Shown here: piece after piece, positions 54,002-62,505 of the stretch
How positions within the stretch are numbered: the first letter of the stretch is position 1
Layout: each line of letters opens with the position of its first letter
NCBI GenBank assembly: GCA_016708125.1
Contig: JADJGF010000001.1
Location: 952,001 to 1,016,000 of the forward strand
DNA length: 64,000 bases
Direction: 5' to 3'
Source of the DNA: Ignavibacteriota bacterium
Lineage (GTDB): Bacteria; Bacteroidota; Ignavibacteria; Ignavibacteriales; Melioribacteraceae
Made by a program: the position numbers and the translations under genes
The notes under the pieces: generated by a model
What the model was told of the DNA's origin: nothing
Seen by the model: the letters and a program-made list of their open reading frames with translations, nothing else
Database searches by the model: none

Positions 54002-54745
54002 TTACGAAACAATATTTTTATGCAATTTCACTTTTCTTTCTGAATTTTTCTTCATTCTTAAATTCAACATTTCTACTCCGACCGAAAACGCCATTGAAAA
54101 ATAAATGTATCCTTTGGGAATATGAAAATCAAAACCTTCGCCAACAAGTGAAACTCCAACCAAAATTAGAAAACTTAAAGCCAGCATTTTAATTGTTGGA
54201 TGAGAATCGACAAAATCACCAAGTGATTTTGCGGAAACCATCATAATTATTACTGCAATAATTATTGCTAAAATCATTACTTCAACATGTTCAGCCAATC
54301 CAACTGCTGTTATTACAGAATCCAAAGAAAAAACTATATCCAAAATTGCAATTTGAATAATTATACTAAAAAAACTTGAAACTGCTTTATTGCTATGATG
54401 TTCGGTGGCACCTTCCAAACTATTATGAATTTCATGAGTGCTTTTTGCCAGTAAAAATAATCCGCCAATAATTAGAATTATATCTCTTCCGGAAATATCG
54501 TATTCATAAATTGTAAATAAAGATTTTGTTAAACCCATAACCCAAGTAATTGAAAGAAGCAGTAAAATACGGGTTATCATTGCCAAAGCTAATCCTATAG
54601 TTCTTGCTTTGTTTCTTTCTTTATCCGGCAATCTTCCAACAAGAATTGATATAAAAATTATATTATCAATTCCTAAAACAATTTCCAAAGCGGTAAGTGT
54701 TAACAAAGCAATCCACGCTTCTGGTGCAAATATCCATTCAAGCAT
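54002..54745 (-). CDS. TerC-family membrane protein
   Basis: The 247-residue integral membrane protein has TerC signatures: ALTALEIVLGIDNIIFISIL (about 16-35, with the acidic residues in EIVLGIDN) and the symmetric SIIIQIAILDIVFSLDSVIT (about 125-145). Between and after these it has AEHVEVMILAIIIAVIIMMV and a final LRMKKN. TerC proteins are divalent metal (Mn) exporters in several bacteria or are linked to tellurite resistance and protein insertion. A good ribosome site (AAGGAA) precedes the ATG at 54745. It stands alone, convergent with glnA. Confidence 0.92.
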   Translation of the reverse strand: MLEWIFAPEAWIALLTLTALEIVLGIDNIIFISILVGRLPDKERNKARTIGLALAMITRILLLLSITWVMGLTKSLFTIYEYDISGRDIILIIGGLFLLAKSTHEIHNSLEGATEHHSNKAVSSFFSIIIQIAILDIVFSLDSVITAVGLAEHVEVMILAIIIAVIIMMVSAKSLGDFVDSHPTIKMLALSFLILVGVSLVGEGFDFHIPKGYIYFSMAFSVGVEMLNLRMKKNSERKVKLHKNIVS

Positions 54746-54935
54746 AATATTCCTTAATAATTTTAATGGTTATACTTTTGTATTAAGATCAGCAAATTTA
54801 TAAAAATTTTAGGTGATTAAAATATTGTTATTACTATATTTATGTTAATAGTTCTAATATTTTTGAATTTAAAGAAATTAAGTGTTTCAAAACGTAATTT
54901 TTTTTAGAAAAATAATTTTTACAATTCTAAATTTT

Positions 54936-55679
54936 ATGAAATTAAAATCAATAATTATTTTCTTAATATTTTTTTTATCAGCAAGTATTTTTGCACAAAA
55001 CATTTATGTTTGCGAAAGTTATACAGATCAAGGAAATCCAATTGGAATAATAAATATTTTGGGAATCGGAACTATTAAAAAATCAGTTAATATTTTAATT
55101 GATAATGAGAAAAAATTGGATTCCGACATTTTATATCTATTTATTGATAAACTAAATGATGGAAAATTTTCTCCGTATGACAGCAAAATATTAAAAGTTG
55201 AAAAAGAAAAATTCTGGGCTTCAATAAAATATGAATTTAAAGAAACTGGCGTTTACGAAATAAGCTTTTTAAACTCTTCAGAAAAAAAACTTGCCAATTC
55301 AAAATTTGAAGTAAAATATGAAAATGAAGCCGGAGGTTCGGGACGAGCATTATTTATTTTTTGCGATATGATTGTAAATGATAGACCAGTAAATCCAATT
55401 TCGCAGTTATCATTATCAGAAAAAAATGGCGAAACTTACGTTTTTATAAATAATTACGTAGCTTTTAGCACAGATAAAATTATTGTAAAAATTTGGAAAA
55501 GAACTGAAAATAAGTCAGAATACAAAGAACTTATTTCAACAAAAAAGTTTAAAGTTAGACCCAAATGGTCAAAAACATTTTTTAAACTTACTTTTGATGA
55601 AATTGGTGATTATAAAATTGATGTAAATGATAGTAACAATAAATTAATTGTTTCAAATATTTTAGACGTAACAGAGTAG
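54936..55679 (+). CDS. Secreted protein of unknown function
   Basis: I use the ATG at 54936 (247 residues) because MKLKSIIIFLIFFLSASIFAQ is a clean signal peptide. The 18 residues upstream would only lengthen it. The mature part is beta-rich with repeating patterns such as NILIDNEKKLDSDIL and KSEYKELISTKKFKV, and I recognise no family. The next gene, rfbA, starts 8 bp later, so they are likely in one transcript. It may be an envelope protein connected to dTDP-sugar synthesis, but the link rests on adjacency alone. Confidence 0.65.
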   Translation: MKLKSIIIFLIFFLSASIFAQNIYVCESYTDQGNPIGIINILGIGTIKKSVNILIDNEKKLDSDILYLFIDKLNDGKFSPYDSKILKVEKEKFWASIKYEFKETGVYEISFLNSSEKKLANSKFEVKYENEAGGSGRALFIFCDMIVNDRPVNPISQLSLSEKNGETYVFINNYVAFSTDKIIVKIWKRTENKSEYKELISTKKFKVRPKWSKTFFKLTFDEIGDYKIDVNDSNNKLIVSNILDVTE

Positions 55680-55687
55680 AGGGAAAA

Positions 55688-56557
55688 ATGAAAGGAATAA
55701 TACTTGCCGGCGGTGCTGGTACGCGTTTGTTTCCAATAACAAAAGTTTACAGCAAACAATTGGCATTGTTATATGATAAACCTCTAATTTATTATCCGCT
55801 TTCAATTTTAATGCTTGGCGGAATTAGAGATATTTTAATAATTTCGGATGAAAATACAATTCCGCATTATCAAAAATTATTTGATAATGGAAATTTTATT
55901 GGAATGAATATAAGTTATGCAGTTCAAAATGCTCCAAACGGAATTGCCGAATCTTTTATAATTGGTGATAAATTTATCGGCGCTGATAGTGTAACTCTAA
56001 TTTTAGGTGATAATATTTTTTATGGAAAATTAGATTTCCTCTATAAGGCTTTAGAAAATCATAAAACCGGAAGTACAATTTTTGCATACCAAGTTAATGA
56101 TCCCGAGAGATACGGAATTATAGAATTTGATAAAAATGGTAAAGCAATTTCAATTGAAGAAAAACCAAAATTGCCAAAATCTGATTATGCAATTCCAGGT
56201 TTATATATTTACGATAATAAAGTAATTGATATTTCGAAAAATCTAAATCCATCCAAACGCGGAGAATTAGAAATTACAGATGTAAATAAAGTTTATTTAG
56301 ATAATGAAGAATTGGATGTTGTAAAAATTGGTCGCGGTGTTGCCTGGCTTGATACCGGAACACCGGAAGCACTTTTGCAAGCTTCAAATTTTTTTGGTGT
56401 AATTGAAGATAGACAAGGTTTAAAAGTTGCGTGCATTGAAGAAATTGCATTTAAGAAAAATTTTATTTCTAAAAATGAATTAGTTGATTTGATTAATTCT
56501 TACCCAAATTCCAGTTACAAAGAATATCTTACAAAATTTTTAAAATCATTAGATTAG
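55688..56557 (+). CDS. rfbA: Glucose-1-phosphate thymidylyltransferase
   Basis: RfbA/RmlA makes dTDP-glucose from dTTP and glucose-1-phosphate, the first step to dTDP-rhamnose and other deoxysugars of surface polysaccharide. The 289 residues show the nucleotidyltransferase motif GIILAGGAGTRLFPITKVYS (about 3-22), YDKPLIYYPLS, LILGDNIFYG (metal Asp), ISIEEKPKLPKSDYAI and GRGVAWLDTGTPEALLQAS (about 217-235). GAGGGAAAA lies before the ATG. rfbB, rfbC and rfbD are not present in this window, so the pathway is completed elsewhere or the gene is scattered. Confidence 0.95.
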   Translation: MKGIILAGGAGTRLFPITKVYSKQLALLYDKPLIYYPLSILMLGGIRDILIISDENTIPHYQKLFDNGNFIGMNISYAVQNAPNGIAESFIIGDKFIGADSVTLILGDNIFYGKLDFLYKALENHKTGSTIFAYQVNDPERYGIIEFDKNGKAISIEEKPKLPKSDYAIPGLYIYDNKVIDISKNLNPSKRGELEITDVNKVYLDNEELDVVKIGRGVAWLDTGTPEALLQASNFFGVIEDRQGLKVACIEEIAFKKNFISKNELVDLINSYPNSSYKEYLTKFLKSLD

Positions 56558-56567
56558 TCAAAATTGC

Positions 56568-56604
56568 TGGCAGTCGGTTTTATTTTAGGAGTCACCGGCT
56601 GCCA
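56568..56604. terminator. Hairpin between convergent rfbA and T9SS genes
   Basis: TGGCAGTCGGT and ACCGGCTGCCA form an 11-bp stem (one G:T) with a loop of 15 bases. Its arm shares GCAGTC and GACTGC-like words with the hairpin at 21551-21580. Confidence 0.55.
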
Positions 56605-56622
56605 TATTTTCCGAACAGTTTA

Positions 56623-57921
56623 TTATTTAATCAGGTTCATTTTTTTGATTTGAGAGAAATCATTGTTGATATCAAGTTTATAGATGTAAGTACCGCTTGC
56701 AAGCTTTGAACCATCTATACTAATTTCATGTATTCCGGCATTTAGTTCTTGGTCTACTACTGCCAATACTTTTTCTCCCAATATGTTATATACTTCCAAT
56801 CTTGCATTTCCGCTCTCTTTCATCTTTATCTCTACTTTTGTACTCGGGTTAAACGGATTTGGATAATTCTGACTTATTCCATATTCACTCGGTATGGTTT
56901 CTTCATCTGTTGTTTCTTCTTTTACATCAGATGTAGAACTTATTCCATAAATCTCTGCTTCCCATACATTTGACCATTTACCCGGATTATTCGTTGTGCC
57001 AACTATCTCTAACTCTACATATCTTCCTTCTACTCCATCACTTATTATTGCTTCACTCCATTCCGTACTATCTGATTCTATTCCACTTAATACCTCGGTC
57101 CAATTTTCCTTATCCTCTGATACTTTTACATTATACTGATACGTTCTTCCTTTGTTAAAATAATAAAATGAAAATCTTGTCTTCTTTATTACTTTCTTCT
57201 CTCCCAAATCAAATACTAATGATGATGGTATTGTTTGTGTTGCCCATCTTGCATATTCTTCTCCATCATCATATCCTTTCCCATCTACCACACCCGTTGC
57301 CGTTGTGTTGGTATCTGTTGTTGAACTTGCATATACTTCCTTTATCTCTAATTTATCTTCCTTTTCTTCTTCTTCCTCTTCTTCATTTCCTTCTATAACT
57401 GTAAATATACTTACATGACTTTCCGGATTTGTGATGTTCTCAAAATTCTTCCCCGTTATTATCGTGCTTACCGTTCCCTCAAAATCCCACTTTATCCCTA
57501 ATAAGTTTATCTTACTTAAGTCTATTTTTCCCGCAAGTTCAAACTTCCCGACTAATGTTTTCTTTGTGATTATATCATTTCCTATAAACGAGACAAATGT
57601 TAGTTCTGTGGTTCCGTCTATGTTTTCTACTCCTACGTACAAATCTGGTGAATTCAGCAGTTCTGAACTTCCTTCCACATAACTTAATTTCAGACTTGCC
57701 AAATCTATACTTTGATTTATACTAAGCGCACATTGATAGCTTGTTAACTCAAAGGCTTCTCCTACATTCTCTATATATACACTCGCTCCTATACTGCTAT
57801 CGCTTATTACTGTTAAATCTTGGATCGTCATCTTGTAAATTGGCTGAGCGTTTATTACTGTTAAAAGGAATAATGAAATAATGAAAACTAATCTATATAA
57901 ATTGTTAAATATTGCTGACAT
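56623..57921 (-). CDS. T9SS protein with cohesin-like and discoidin-like domains
   Basis: The 432 residues have a signal peptide (ending VINAQPIY) and a beta sandwich (about 25-165, IQDLTVISDSSIGASVYIEN) like a cohesin-type/anchoring domain. An acidic linker holds a run of seven Glu (about 175-192). A discoidin/F5-8 type C-like domain follows (about 195-330, ATGVVDGKGYDDGEEYARWA, GRTYQYNVKVSEDKENW), which often binds carbohydrate, and a T9SS sorting domain (about 350-432). By eye its third-codon positions hold more C than neighbouring genes. TGGAGAATAAA before the ATG supports the start. Function: probably a surface carbohydrate-binding protein. Confidence 0.8.
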   Translation of the reverse strand: MSAIFNNLYRLVFIISLFLLTVINAQPIYKMTIQDLTVISDSSIGASVYIENVGEAFELTSYQCALSINQSIDLASLKLSYVEGSSELLNSPDLYVGVENIDGTTELTFVSFIGNDIITKKTLVGKFELAGKIDLSKINLLGIKWDFEGTVSTIITGKNFENITNPESHVSIFTVIEGNEEEEEEEKEDKLEIKEVYASSTTDTNTTATGVVDGKGYDDGEEYARWATQTIPSSLVFDLGEKKVIKKTRFSFYYFNKGRTYQYNVKVSEDKENWTEVLSGIESDSTEWSEAIISDGVEGRYVELEIVGTTNNPGKWSNVWEAEIYGISSTSDVKEETTDEETIPSEYGISQNYPNPFNPSTKVEIKMKESGNARLEVYNILGEKVLAVVDQELNAGIHEISIDGSKLASGTYIYKLDINNDFSQIKKMNLIK

Positions 57922-58192
57922 TTTATTCTCCAGAAACTTAAAATCTGGAAGAATATTTCAGCAATAATGCCAATTAATATACGTTTGTCTTAAATCACAA
58001 CTATGTTACGATTTTTAAATATTTTCTAATTATTTAATCTTGCCAATATTATATGTGTAATATCAAATTGGTGAAATATAAATTGACAATAAAAAATAAT
58101 TTGCGGGAAAAGCGAGGAATTGATCCATTTAACCAATGCAACTTTTTTTGACATTGCAAATAATGTAGCATTGGTTTATCAATGATTTTGAC
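57922..58192. other. Divergent/trailing intergenic region
   Basis: Within these 271 bp lies a stem (AACCAATGC at 58131-58139 with GCATTGGTT at 58168-58176) just beyond the stop of the 28-aa gene and amidase operon, which may terminate it. The rest is AT-rich and holds the promoter of the T9SS gene. Confidence 0.45.
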
Positions 58193-58279
58193 TTAACTTC
58201 CTGAAGTTATTTTAGAGAGGACCAACAAGATCACAAAAATTATTAAAAATATTGCAACCCATTTTTGAGCGTTTGTCAT
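58193..58279 (-). CDS. 28-aa membrane peptide, coupled to the amidase gene
   Basis: On the minus strand an ATG at 58279 directly follows the amidase stop (TAAATG) and opens a 28-residue frame to a TAA at 58193. The product is MTNAQKWVAIFLIIFVILL plus VLSKITSGS: a short cytoplasmic start, one clear transmembrane helix and a small tail. The ribosome site is AAGGTAAATAA just inside the end of the amidase gene. Its immediate coupling argues that it is made together with the amidase, and it might regulate or localise it. I do not recognise a named family. Confidence 0.6.
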   Translation of the reverse strand: MTNAQKWVAIFLIIFVILLVLSKITSGS

Positions 58280-59869
58280 TTATTTACCTTGCTTACTTAT
58301 TTCGTTAATAATTGAATTTTCATAATATTTTTTATACTTGGATATTGCATCAAAAATTGATGAAGCAATTTCTTTTTGTCCAGATTTACTTCCTAAATAT
58401 TTTGCATCATTTTTATTTGAAATAAATCCGGTTTCTACAAGAACACTTGGCATTGAAGCGCCAACAAGAACTAAAAATCCGGCTTGTTTTATTCCGCGAG
58501 TTGGAATTTTAATTTGATTTTTCCATTCTGTATTTAACATATCCGCAAATGATTCCGAATATCTCATATTTGATGCATGCGCCATACTTACCAAAATAAA
58601 ATTTTCGTCTGTTAGTTTTTGATATCTATTAGGATCATCTTCCAAACTAATTACACTATTTTCAAATGCAGCTATATCTATTGCTTCTTTTGTTCTTCCG
58701 GGTCTTAATAAATAAGCTTCTATTCCGCTTGCATTTGTTGGTTTTTTAGGAGTTGAATTGCAATGAATTGAAATAAATAAATTTCCTTTATTTTCGTTTG
58801 CAATTTTTCCTCGTTTATATAATTCAACAAACTGGTCTGTGTTTCTTGTGTAAACAACTTTTACATCTTGTAAATTATTTTTTATTAATTCACCTAATTC
58901 TTTCGCAATAGCTAAATTTACATCTTTCTCTTTTAAGCCATTTATTCCAATTGCGCCGGGATCTTTTCCGCCATGACCCGGATCTATTACAATTACATCA
59001 AATTTCCATTTTTTAATTTCATCAGAATCTAAATTTACATTTTCTGTTTTTAGATATTTATTATGTATTGAAACCAATACTTCATTAATTTCTTCATCAT
59101 AAAATACTTCATAATTATCAAATCCTCCTTTCAATTCTAATTCTAATTGCGGATTTCCATTTACATATTTTATCTGCAAATCGCTTATCAATCCGGAAGA
59201 TTTAAAATTACTAGCTAAACTATTATCAATAGTAATATTTGAAAAAAATAAATATAGTTTATTGTCTTTAATTGAACTTGCCGGTTCTCTGATTGCTCTT
59301 TTTGTTCCTAACCTTAATAAAGTTCCGTTTGCTTTGTTTTCAATTTTTGCTGAAAAAATATCATACTTTACATTTGTTACATCAATTAAATTTTCATTCC
59401 AGTTTACAAGATTTTTTGTATCAATATTTTCGTTTTTTACCGATACTAAATTTGAGTTTTCATTATATACCAATTCCATTCCCGAGCCGTAACTCAAATA
59501 TTTCAAAGCATATTTTATGGGAATTACAATTTCGGAATTTTCAATTCTTGCAGAAACCGGCATTTGAAATACTTGATGCTGATTACTTTTTTTGGAAGTT
59601 AAAATTACAAATTGATTATTTATCGTAAATTTTAATTTGTAATCTTTAAACTTAATTTCAAATTTTTGATGTGTTTCATTGAAAAAGAAATTTGCTGAAA
59701 ATGCTTCAGCTATTGATTTGGATGAAACGTACTGAATTCCTCTAATTTCAACGGATGGAATTTTTCTTTCGTATTTACCAATTTTTATTGATAAATCTGA
59801 TGCAAATCCAAAATCTGAAAATTGCAATAATAAAAAGATTAAAAAAATATTTACTTTTTTGTTAATCAC
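58280..59869 (-). CDS. N-acetylmuramoyl-L-alanine amidase (AmiC/Amidase_3 type)
   Basis: Zinc enzyme that cuts the bond between N-acetylmuramic acid and the stem peptide, used in cell separation. The 529 residues include a signal peptide (FLIFLLLQFSDFGFA), a copper-amine-oxidase-like N-terminal region (about 30-140) with beta strands, an AMIN-like region, and the catalytic domain (about 290-515). Zinc ligand motifs: IDPGHGGKDPGAIG (about 296-309), LFISIHCNSTP (about 366-376) and SVLVETGFISN (about 474). The start is a GTG at 59869, one base after the stop of the next upstream gene. A 28-aa peptide gene follows it. Confidence 0.93.
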   Translation of the reverse strand: MINKKVNIFLIFLLLQFSDFGFASDLSIKIGKYERKIPSVEIRGIQYVSSKSIAEAFSANFFFNETHQKFEIKFKDYKLKFTINNQFVILTSKKSNQHQVFQMPVSARIENSEIVIPIKYALKYLSYGSGMELVYNENSNLVSVKNENIDTKNLVNWNENLIDVTNVKYDIFSAKIENKANGTLLRLGTKRAIREPASSIKDNKLYLFFSNITIDNSLASNFKSSGLISDLQIKYVNGNPQLELELKGGFDNYEVFYDEEINEVLVSIHNKYLKTENVNLDSDEIKKWKFDVIVIDPGHGGKDPGAIGINGLKEKDVNLAIAKELGELIKNNLQDVKVVYTRNTDQFVELYKRGKIANENKGNLFISIHCNSTPKKPTNASGIEAYLLRPGRTKEAIDIAAFENSVISLEDDPNRYQKLTDENFILVSMAHASNMRYSESFADMLNTEWKNQIKIPTRGIKQAGFLVLVGASMPSVLVETGFISNKNDAKYLGSKSGQKEIASSIFDAISKYKKYYENSIINEISKQGK

Positions 59870-59870
59870 A

Positions 59871-60458
59871 TCAACCTATAAATGGAATTATAAATCCGGA
59901 TTTTTTCTTATAGTTTACAAACTTTTCTTTAAAATGTTTCTCAAGTAATTTATCTTCAAAAATTGCGCGCAAAATAAATAACGGAAGTTCAATAAGAAAT
60001 ACCATCGGAATTATTAAATATCCCATTATTGCAATTCCAACGCCTAAATCGCTTAAAATTTGACTCAAATATTGCGGATGTCTGATGTATTTATAAAATC
60101 CGTTTGTAATTAAATTATGATTTTTAAATATCAAAATATCTTGAGCATAAAATTCGCCTAACGATTTGAAACTTCCCACTTGAACCCAAGAAAATATTAT
60201 GAAAAATATTAAGCCAATAATTCTAATAGTATAAAATTCTTCTTTAATTTCATTCTGAAAAGTTCCTAAATTAAAAACTGCGGCAATAGCTAAAATCAAA
60301 ATTCCCGCCGAAACATTTGGCGGATATTTTTGAAGATAAGTTTTTGGTCGTTCTACAACATTCGAAAGTTTCGATTTCATTCCCTTTTTTGCCGCCGCCA
60401 TATTTGCGCTCATTGAAACAAAAAGGTTTATTGCAACAATAATATTAATTGGATCCAT
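59871..60458 (-). CDS. ICMT-like (isoprenylcysteine methyltransferase family) membrane protein
   Basis: The 195-residue protein has five hydrophobic segments. The family motif NGFYKYIRHPQYLSQILSDL (about 118-137, H and P in the RHPQY turn) is followed by ELPLFILRAIFEDKLLEKHF (about 160-180), like PEMT/ICMT-type methyltransferases. In bacteria such proteins methylate lipids or have unknown roles. The gene overlaps nearly with the amidase gene downstream (1-base gap), so the two are cotranscribed. Target unknown. Confidence 0.82.
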   Translation of the reverse strand: MDPINIIVAINLFVSMSANMAAAKKGMKSKLSNVVERPKTYLQKYPPNVSAGILILAIAAVFNLGTFQNEIKEEFYTIRIIGLIFFIIFSWVQVGSFKSLGEFYAQDILIFKNHNLITNGFYKYIRHPQYLSQILSDLGVGIAIMGYLIIPMVFLIELPLFILRAIFEDKLLEKHFKEKFVNYKKKSGFIIPFIG

Positions 60459-60607
60459 TTTTCTGCAAAATTCCTAATAATTATTTACCAAATATAACAA
60501 CTTCAAATAAATAATTTAACATAATTAACAGCAATTCTTTAAGTGCGAACCTTTAATTTTTCAAATAAGTTCCGATGATATATTATTGATAATAAATTTC
60601 ATTGAAC

Positions 60608-61120
60608 GTGAATACCGGACAAACTTTAATTACAATAGCAGCAATGGCTTTACTTTCTTCTACAATTTTAAATGTTAACAAAAATTCTTTGTCAACTTCG
60701 CTTTCAATGTCTGAAACAAAATATAAAATTTTAGCAGTTTCTTTAGCTAATACAATAATCGAAGAAGCAACCAGCAAATCTTTTGATGAAAAAACCACCG
60801 AAAACAATCTTGTAATAAATACAAATGAATTATCATCAACTTTAAAAGCTGATACCGGTGAAAACCTTAGAAAATTGTTTGATGATTTTGATGATTACAA
60901 TAATTACCACGAAACCACAGACGCAGATTCTACTTACGATTACGCAACAATGAATATTTTCTGCAATGTAAAATATGTAGATCCTTTCGCTTCATTAGAT
61001 TCCGTAAATTATAATACTTGGCATAAAAGAATAACCGTTACAGTTAGCAGTCCCTTTTTTAATGAAGGAACGGAAACTATTACTTTATCAAAAATAATCA
61101 GCCATTATTATTTCAGATAA
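60608..61120 (+). CDS. Pilin-like envelope protein, paralogue 1
   Basis: I use the GTG at 60608 (170 residues), since this gives MNTGQTLITIAAMALLSSTI, the same start as the neighbouring paralogue at 61321. The two proteins are the same length and align from end to end. Each has one N-terminal membrane helix with a short charged gap, then a periplasmic part of about 140 residues. They end SPFFNEGTETITLSKI and SPFLNDGQDGIKLSKI. They resemble minor pilins/pseudopilins in architecture but lack the canonical GFxLxE cleavage site. A divergent gene lies upstream, about 150 bp away. Confidence 0.7.
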   Translation: MNTGQTLITIAAMALLSSTILNVNKNSLSTSLSMSETKYKILAVSLANTIIEEATSKSFDEKTTENNLVINTNELSSTLKADTGENLRKLFDDFDDYNNYHETTDADSTYDYATMNIFCNVKYVDPFASLDSVNYNTWHKRITVTVSSPFFNEGTETITLSKIISHYYFR

Positions 61121-61139
61121 TTCTCAAAAAAAATCGTTT

Positions 61140-61153
61140 GTGATATAGATCAA
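61140..61153. promoter_or_regulatory. FNR/CRP-family-like site
   Basis: GTGATATAGATCAA matches the FNR-type pattern TTGAT-N4-ATCAA at nine of ten defined bases. It lies 168 bp before the start of paralogue 2. It could bind an FNR/CRP-type regulator, if the genome encodes one. The match could still be by chance. Confidence 0.3.
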
Positions 61154-61274
61154 TATTTACCTTTTTATGTAAAAAGATAAGGCATCCAATATCATTTTAT
61201 TTGATTCACATTAATGCAAGTTTTTAAATCATTTGTTTATTGCGCAAATTATATGATTATAAAATTTATTTGGC

Positions 61275-61290
61275 TGGCATAGTAATTGAA
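61275..61290 (+). promoter_or_regulatory. Sigma-54-like promoter (-24/-12)
   Basis: TGGCAT-AGTAA-TTGAA fits the -24/-12 spacing of sigma-54 promoters (TGGCAC-N5-TTGCA) with the GG and TTG cores kept. The ATG of the second pilin-like gene lies 31 bp further on. A sigma-54 activator (10569-11993) is in the window, and pilin genes are often sigma-54 dependent, but only one base set supports it. Confidence 0.35.
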
Positions 61291-61320
61291 TCTTAAATTT
61301 TCCAAATACTTGAGAATTTT

Positions 61321-61833
61321 ATGAATACCGGACAAATGTTAATTTCAATTGCTGCAATGTTGCTGCTTTCGCTTGTAATAATTAACGTAAATAGAAATTC
61401 GTTAACTAATACAAAAAATATGGATGAAACAAAATATGAAATTTTAGCCGTTTCTTTAGGAAACGCAATAATTCATGAAGCAATAAGCAAACCATTTGAT
61501 GAACAAACTGCAAATAATAACGTTATTAATGATGAAGATGAATTAACTGTTTCTTTAGGTAGTGAAAGTGGAGAATTAAATCGTAAAGATTTTGATGATT
61601 TTGACGATTATAATAATTATACGGAAAACACAAAAAGCGATTCAACAATTATTTCGGCAGATTTTACAATTAAATGTAAAGTTTTTTATGTGGATCCTTC
61701 GGTTTCGTTAGATTCGGTAAGTAATAGAACTTACCATAAAAGAATTGAAGTTTTGGTTACAAGTCCGTTTTTAAATGATGGACAAGATGGTATAAAATTA
61801 TCAAAAATAAATAGTCACTTTTACTTCAGATAG
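61321..61833 (+). CDS. Pilin-like envelope protein, paralogue 2
   Basis: The 170 residues, MNTGQMLISIAAMLLLSLVI and on, match paralogue 1 in length and layout: N-terminal membrane helix, an NVNRNSLTNT stretch, then ETKYEILAVSLGNAIIHEAI. Later the NKDFDDFDDYNNYTENT-like acidic patch is also shared (DFDDYNNY in both), and the last strand has SKINSHFYFR in place of SKIISHYYFR. The pair are clearly a tandem duplication that has diverged. The start follows a 200-bp gap with a sigma-54-like promoter and an FNR-like site. It is followed 8 bp later by a larger pilin-like gene. Confidence 0.72.
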   Translation: MNTGQMLISIAAMLLLSLVIINVNRNSLTNTKNMDETKYEILAVSLGNAIIHEAISKPFDEQTANNNVINDEDELTVSLGSESGELNRKDFDDFDDYNNYTENTKSDSTIISADFTIKCKVFYVDPSVSLDSVSNRTYHKRIEVLVTSPFLNDGQDGIKLSKINSHFYFR

Positions 61834-61841
61834 AGGTTTAA

Positions 61842-62495
61842 ATGGGATTTAGCACATTAATTGATATACTTGGATCAACATTAGTCGGCGGATTAATTCT
61901 TCTAATATTATTTAGAATGAATGATTCTTCCGTTGAAAACAGCTATTTAAATAGCGGAGAAATGATTGTTCAAAGTAATTTACTTTCTGTTATTGAATTA
62001 CTTGAACATGATTTTAGAAAAATCGGTTATTGCGAAGATTATGATAAAATCCCAAATCCGGCAGTAGCAATTATTGAAGCAACAGATACAAGCATTTCAT
62101 TTAGAACTGATGTTGCACAATCGCAAGCAGTTCAAACCGGAGATGGAGAAGTTGATATTCTTAAATATTGGGTTGGTTCACCAATTGATTCTGATGTAAT
62201 GGGAACGCCAAATCCTAAAGACAGAATATTATACAGACAAGTAAACAGTGAAACTCCGCTTTCGGCAAATTTAGGAATAACGCAATTTAATTTAAAATAT
62301 TTTGATGATGACGGAGAAGAAATTCTCGCAATGCCGGCAGCACCTCCACTTGGAATTATTACTTTACAGATTGATGTAACGGTTGAAAATACTGCTTCTT
62401 ACGGAGATGCCGCCGATGAAGACGTTTACTCAAAAGACAAAAGTGCGTTTTGGCGACAAATTAGATTATCTGCACCCGGATTAAGTATAAGATAA
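61842..62495 (+). CDS. PilW-like envelope protein
   Basis: The 217 residues start MGFSTLIDILGSTLVGGLIL, with GFSTLID near the canonical prepilin G-F-x-L-x-E cleavage site though one position off. One membrane helix follows, then a beta-rich periplasmic domain with DFRKIGYCEDYDKIPNP, as in PilW-type minor pilins (LxxDFRxIG). The ribosome site is AGAGGT. It sits between the two pilin-like paralogues and the larger gene, forming one operon. The role is probably minor pilin or assembly-complex protein. It is not an exact match to a named family. Confidence 0.7.
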   Translation: MGFSTLIDILGSTLVGGLILLILFRMNDSSVENSYLNSGEMIVQSNLLSVIELLEHDFRKIGYCEDYDKIPNPAVAIIEATDTSISFRTDVAQSQAVQTGDGEVDILKYWVGSPIDSDVMGTPNPKDRILYRQVNSETPLSANLGITQFNLKYFDDDGEEILAMPAAPPLGIITLQIDVTVENTASYGDAADEDVYSKDKSAFWRQIRLSAPGLSIR

Positions 62496-62505
62496 AGGAG
62501 AAAAA

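Noticed and set aside
61842..61900. Classical type IV prepilin cleavage site in the PilW-like gene
   Set aside because: GFSTLID is close to GFTLIE, but the acidic residue is one place off and there is no Glu at +5, so I do not call it a canonical site.
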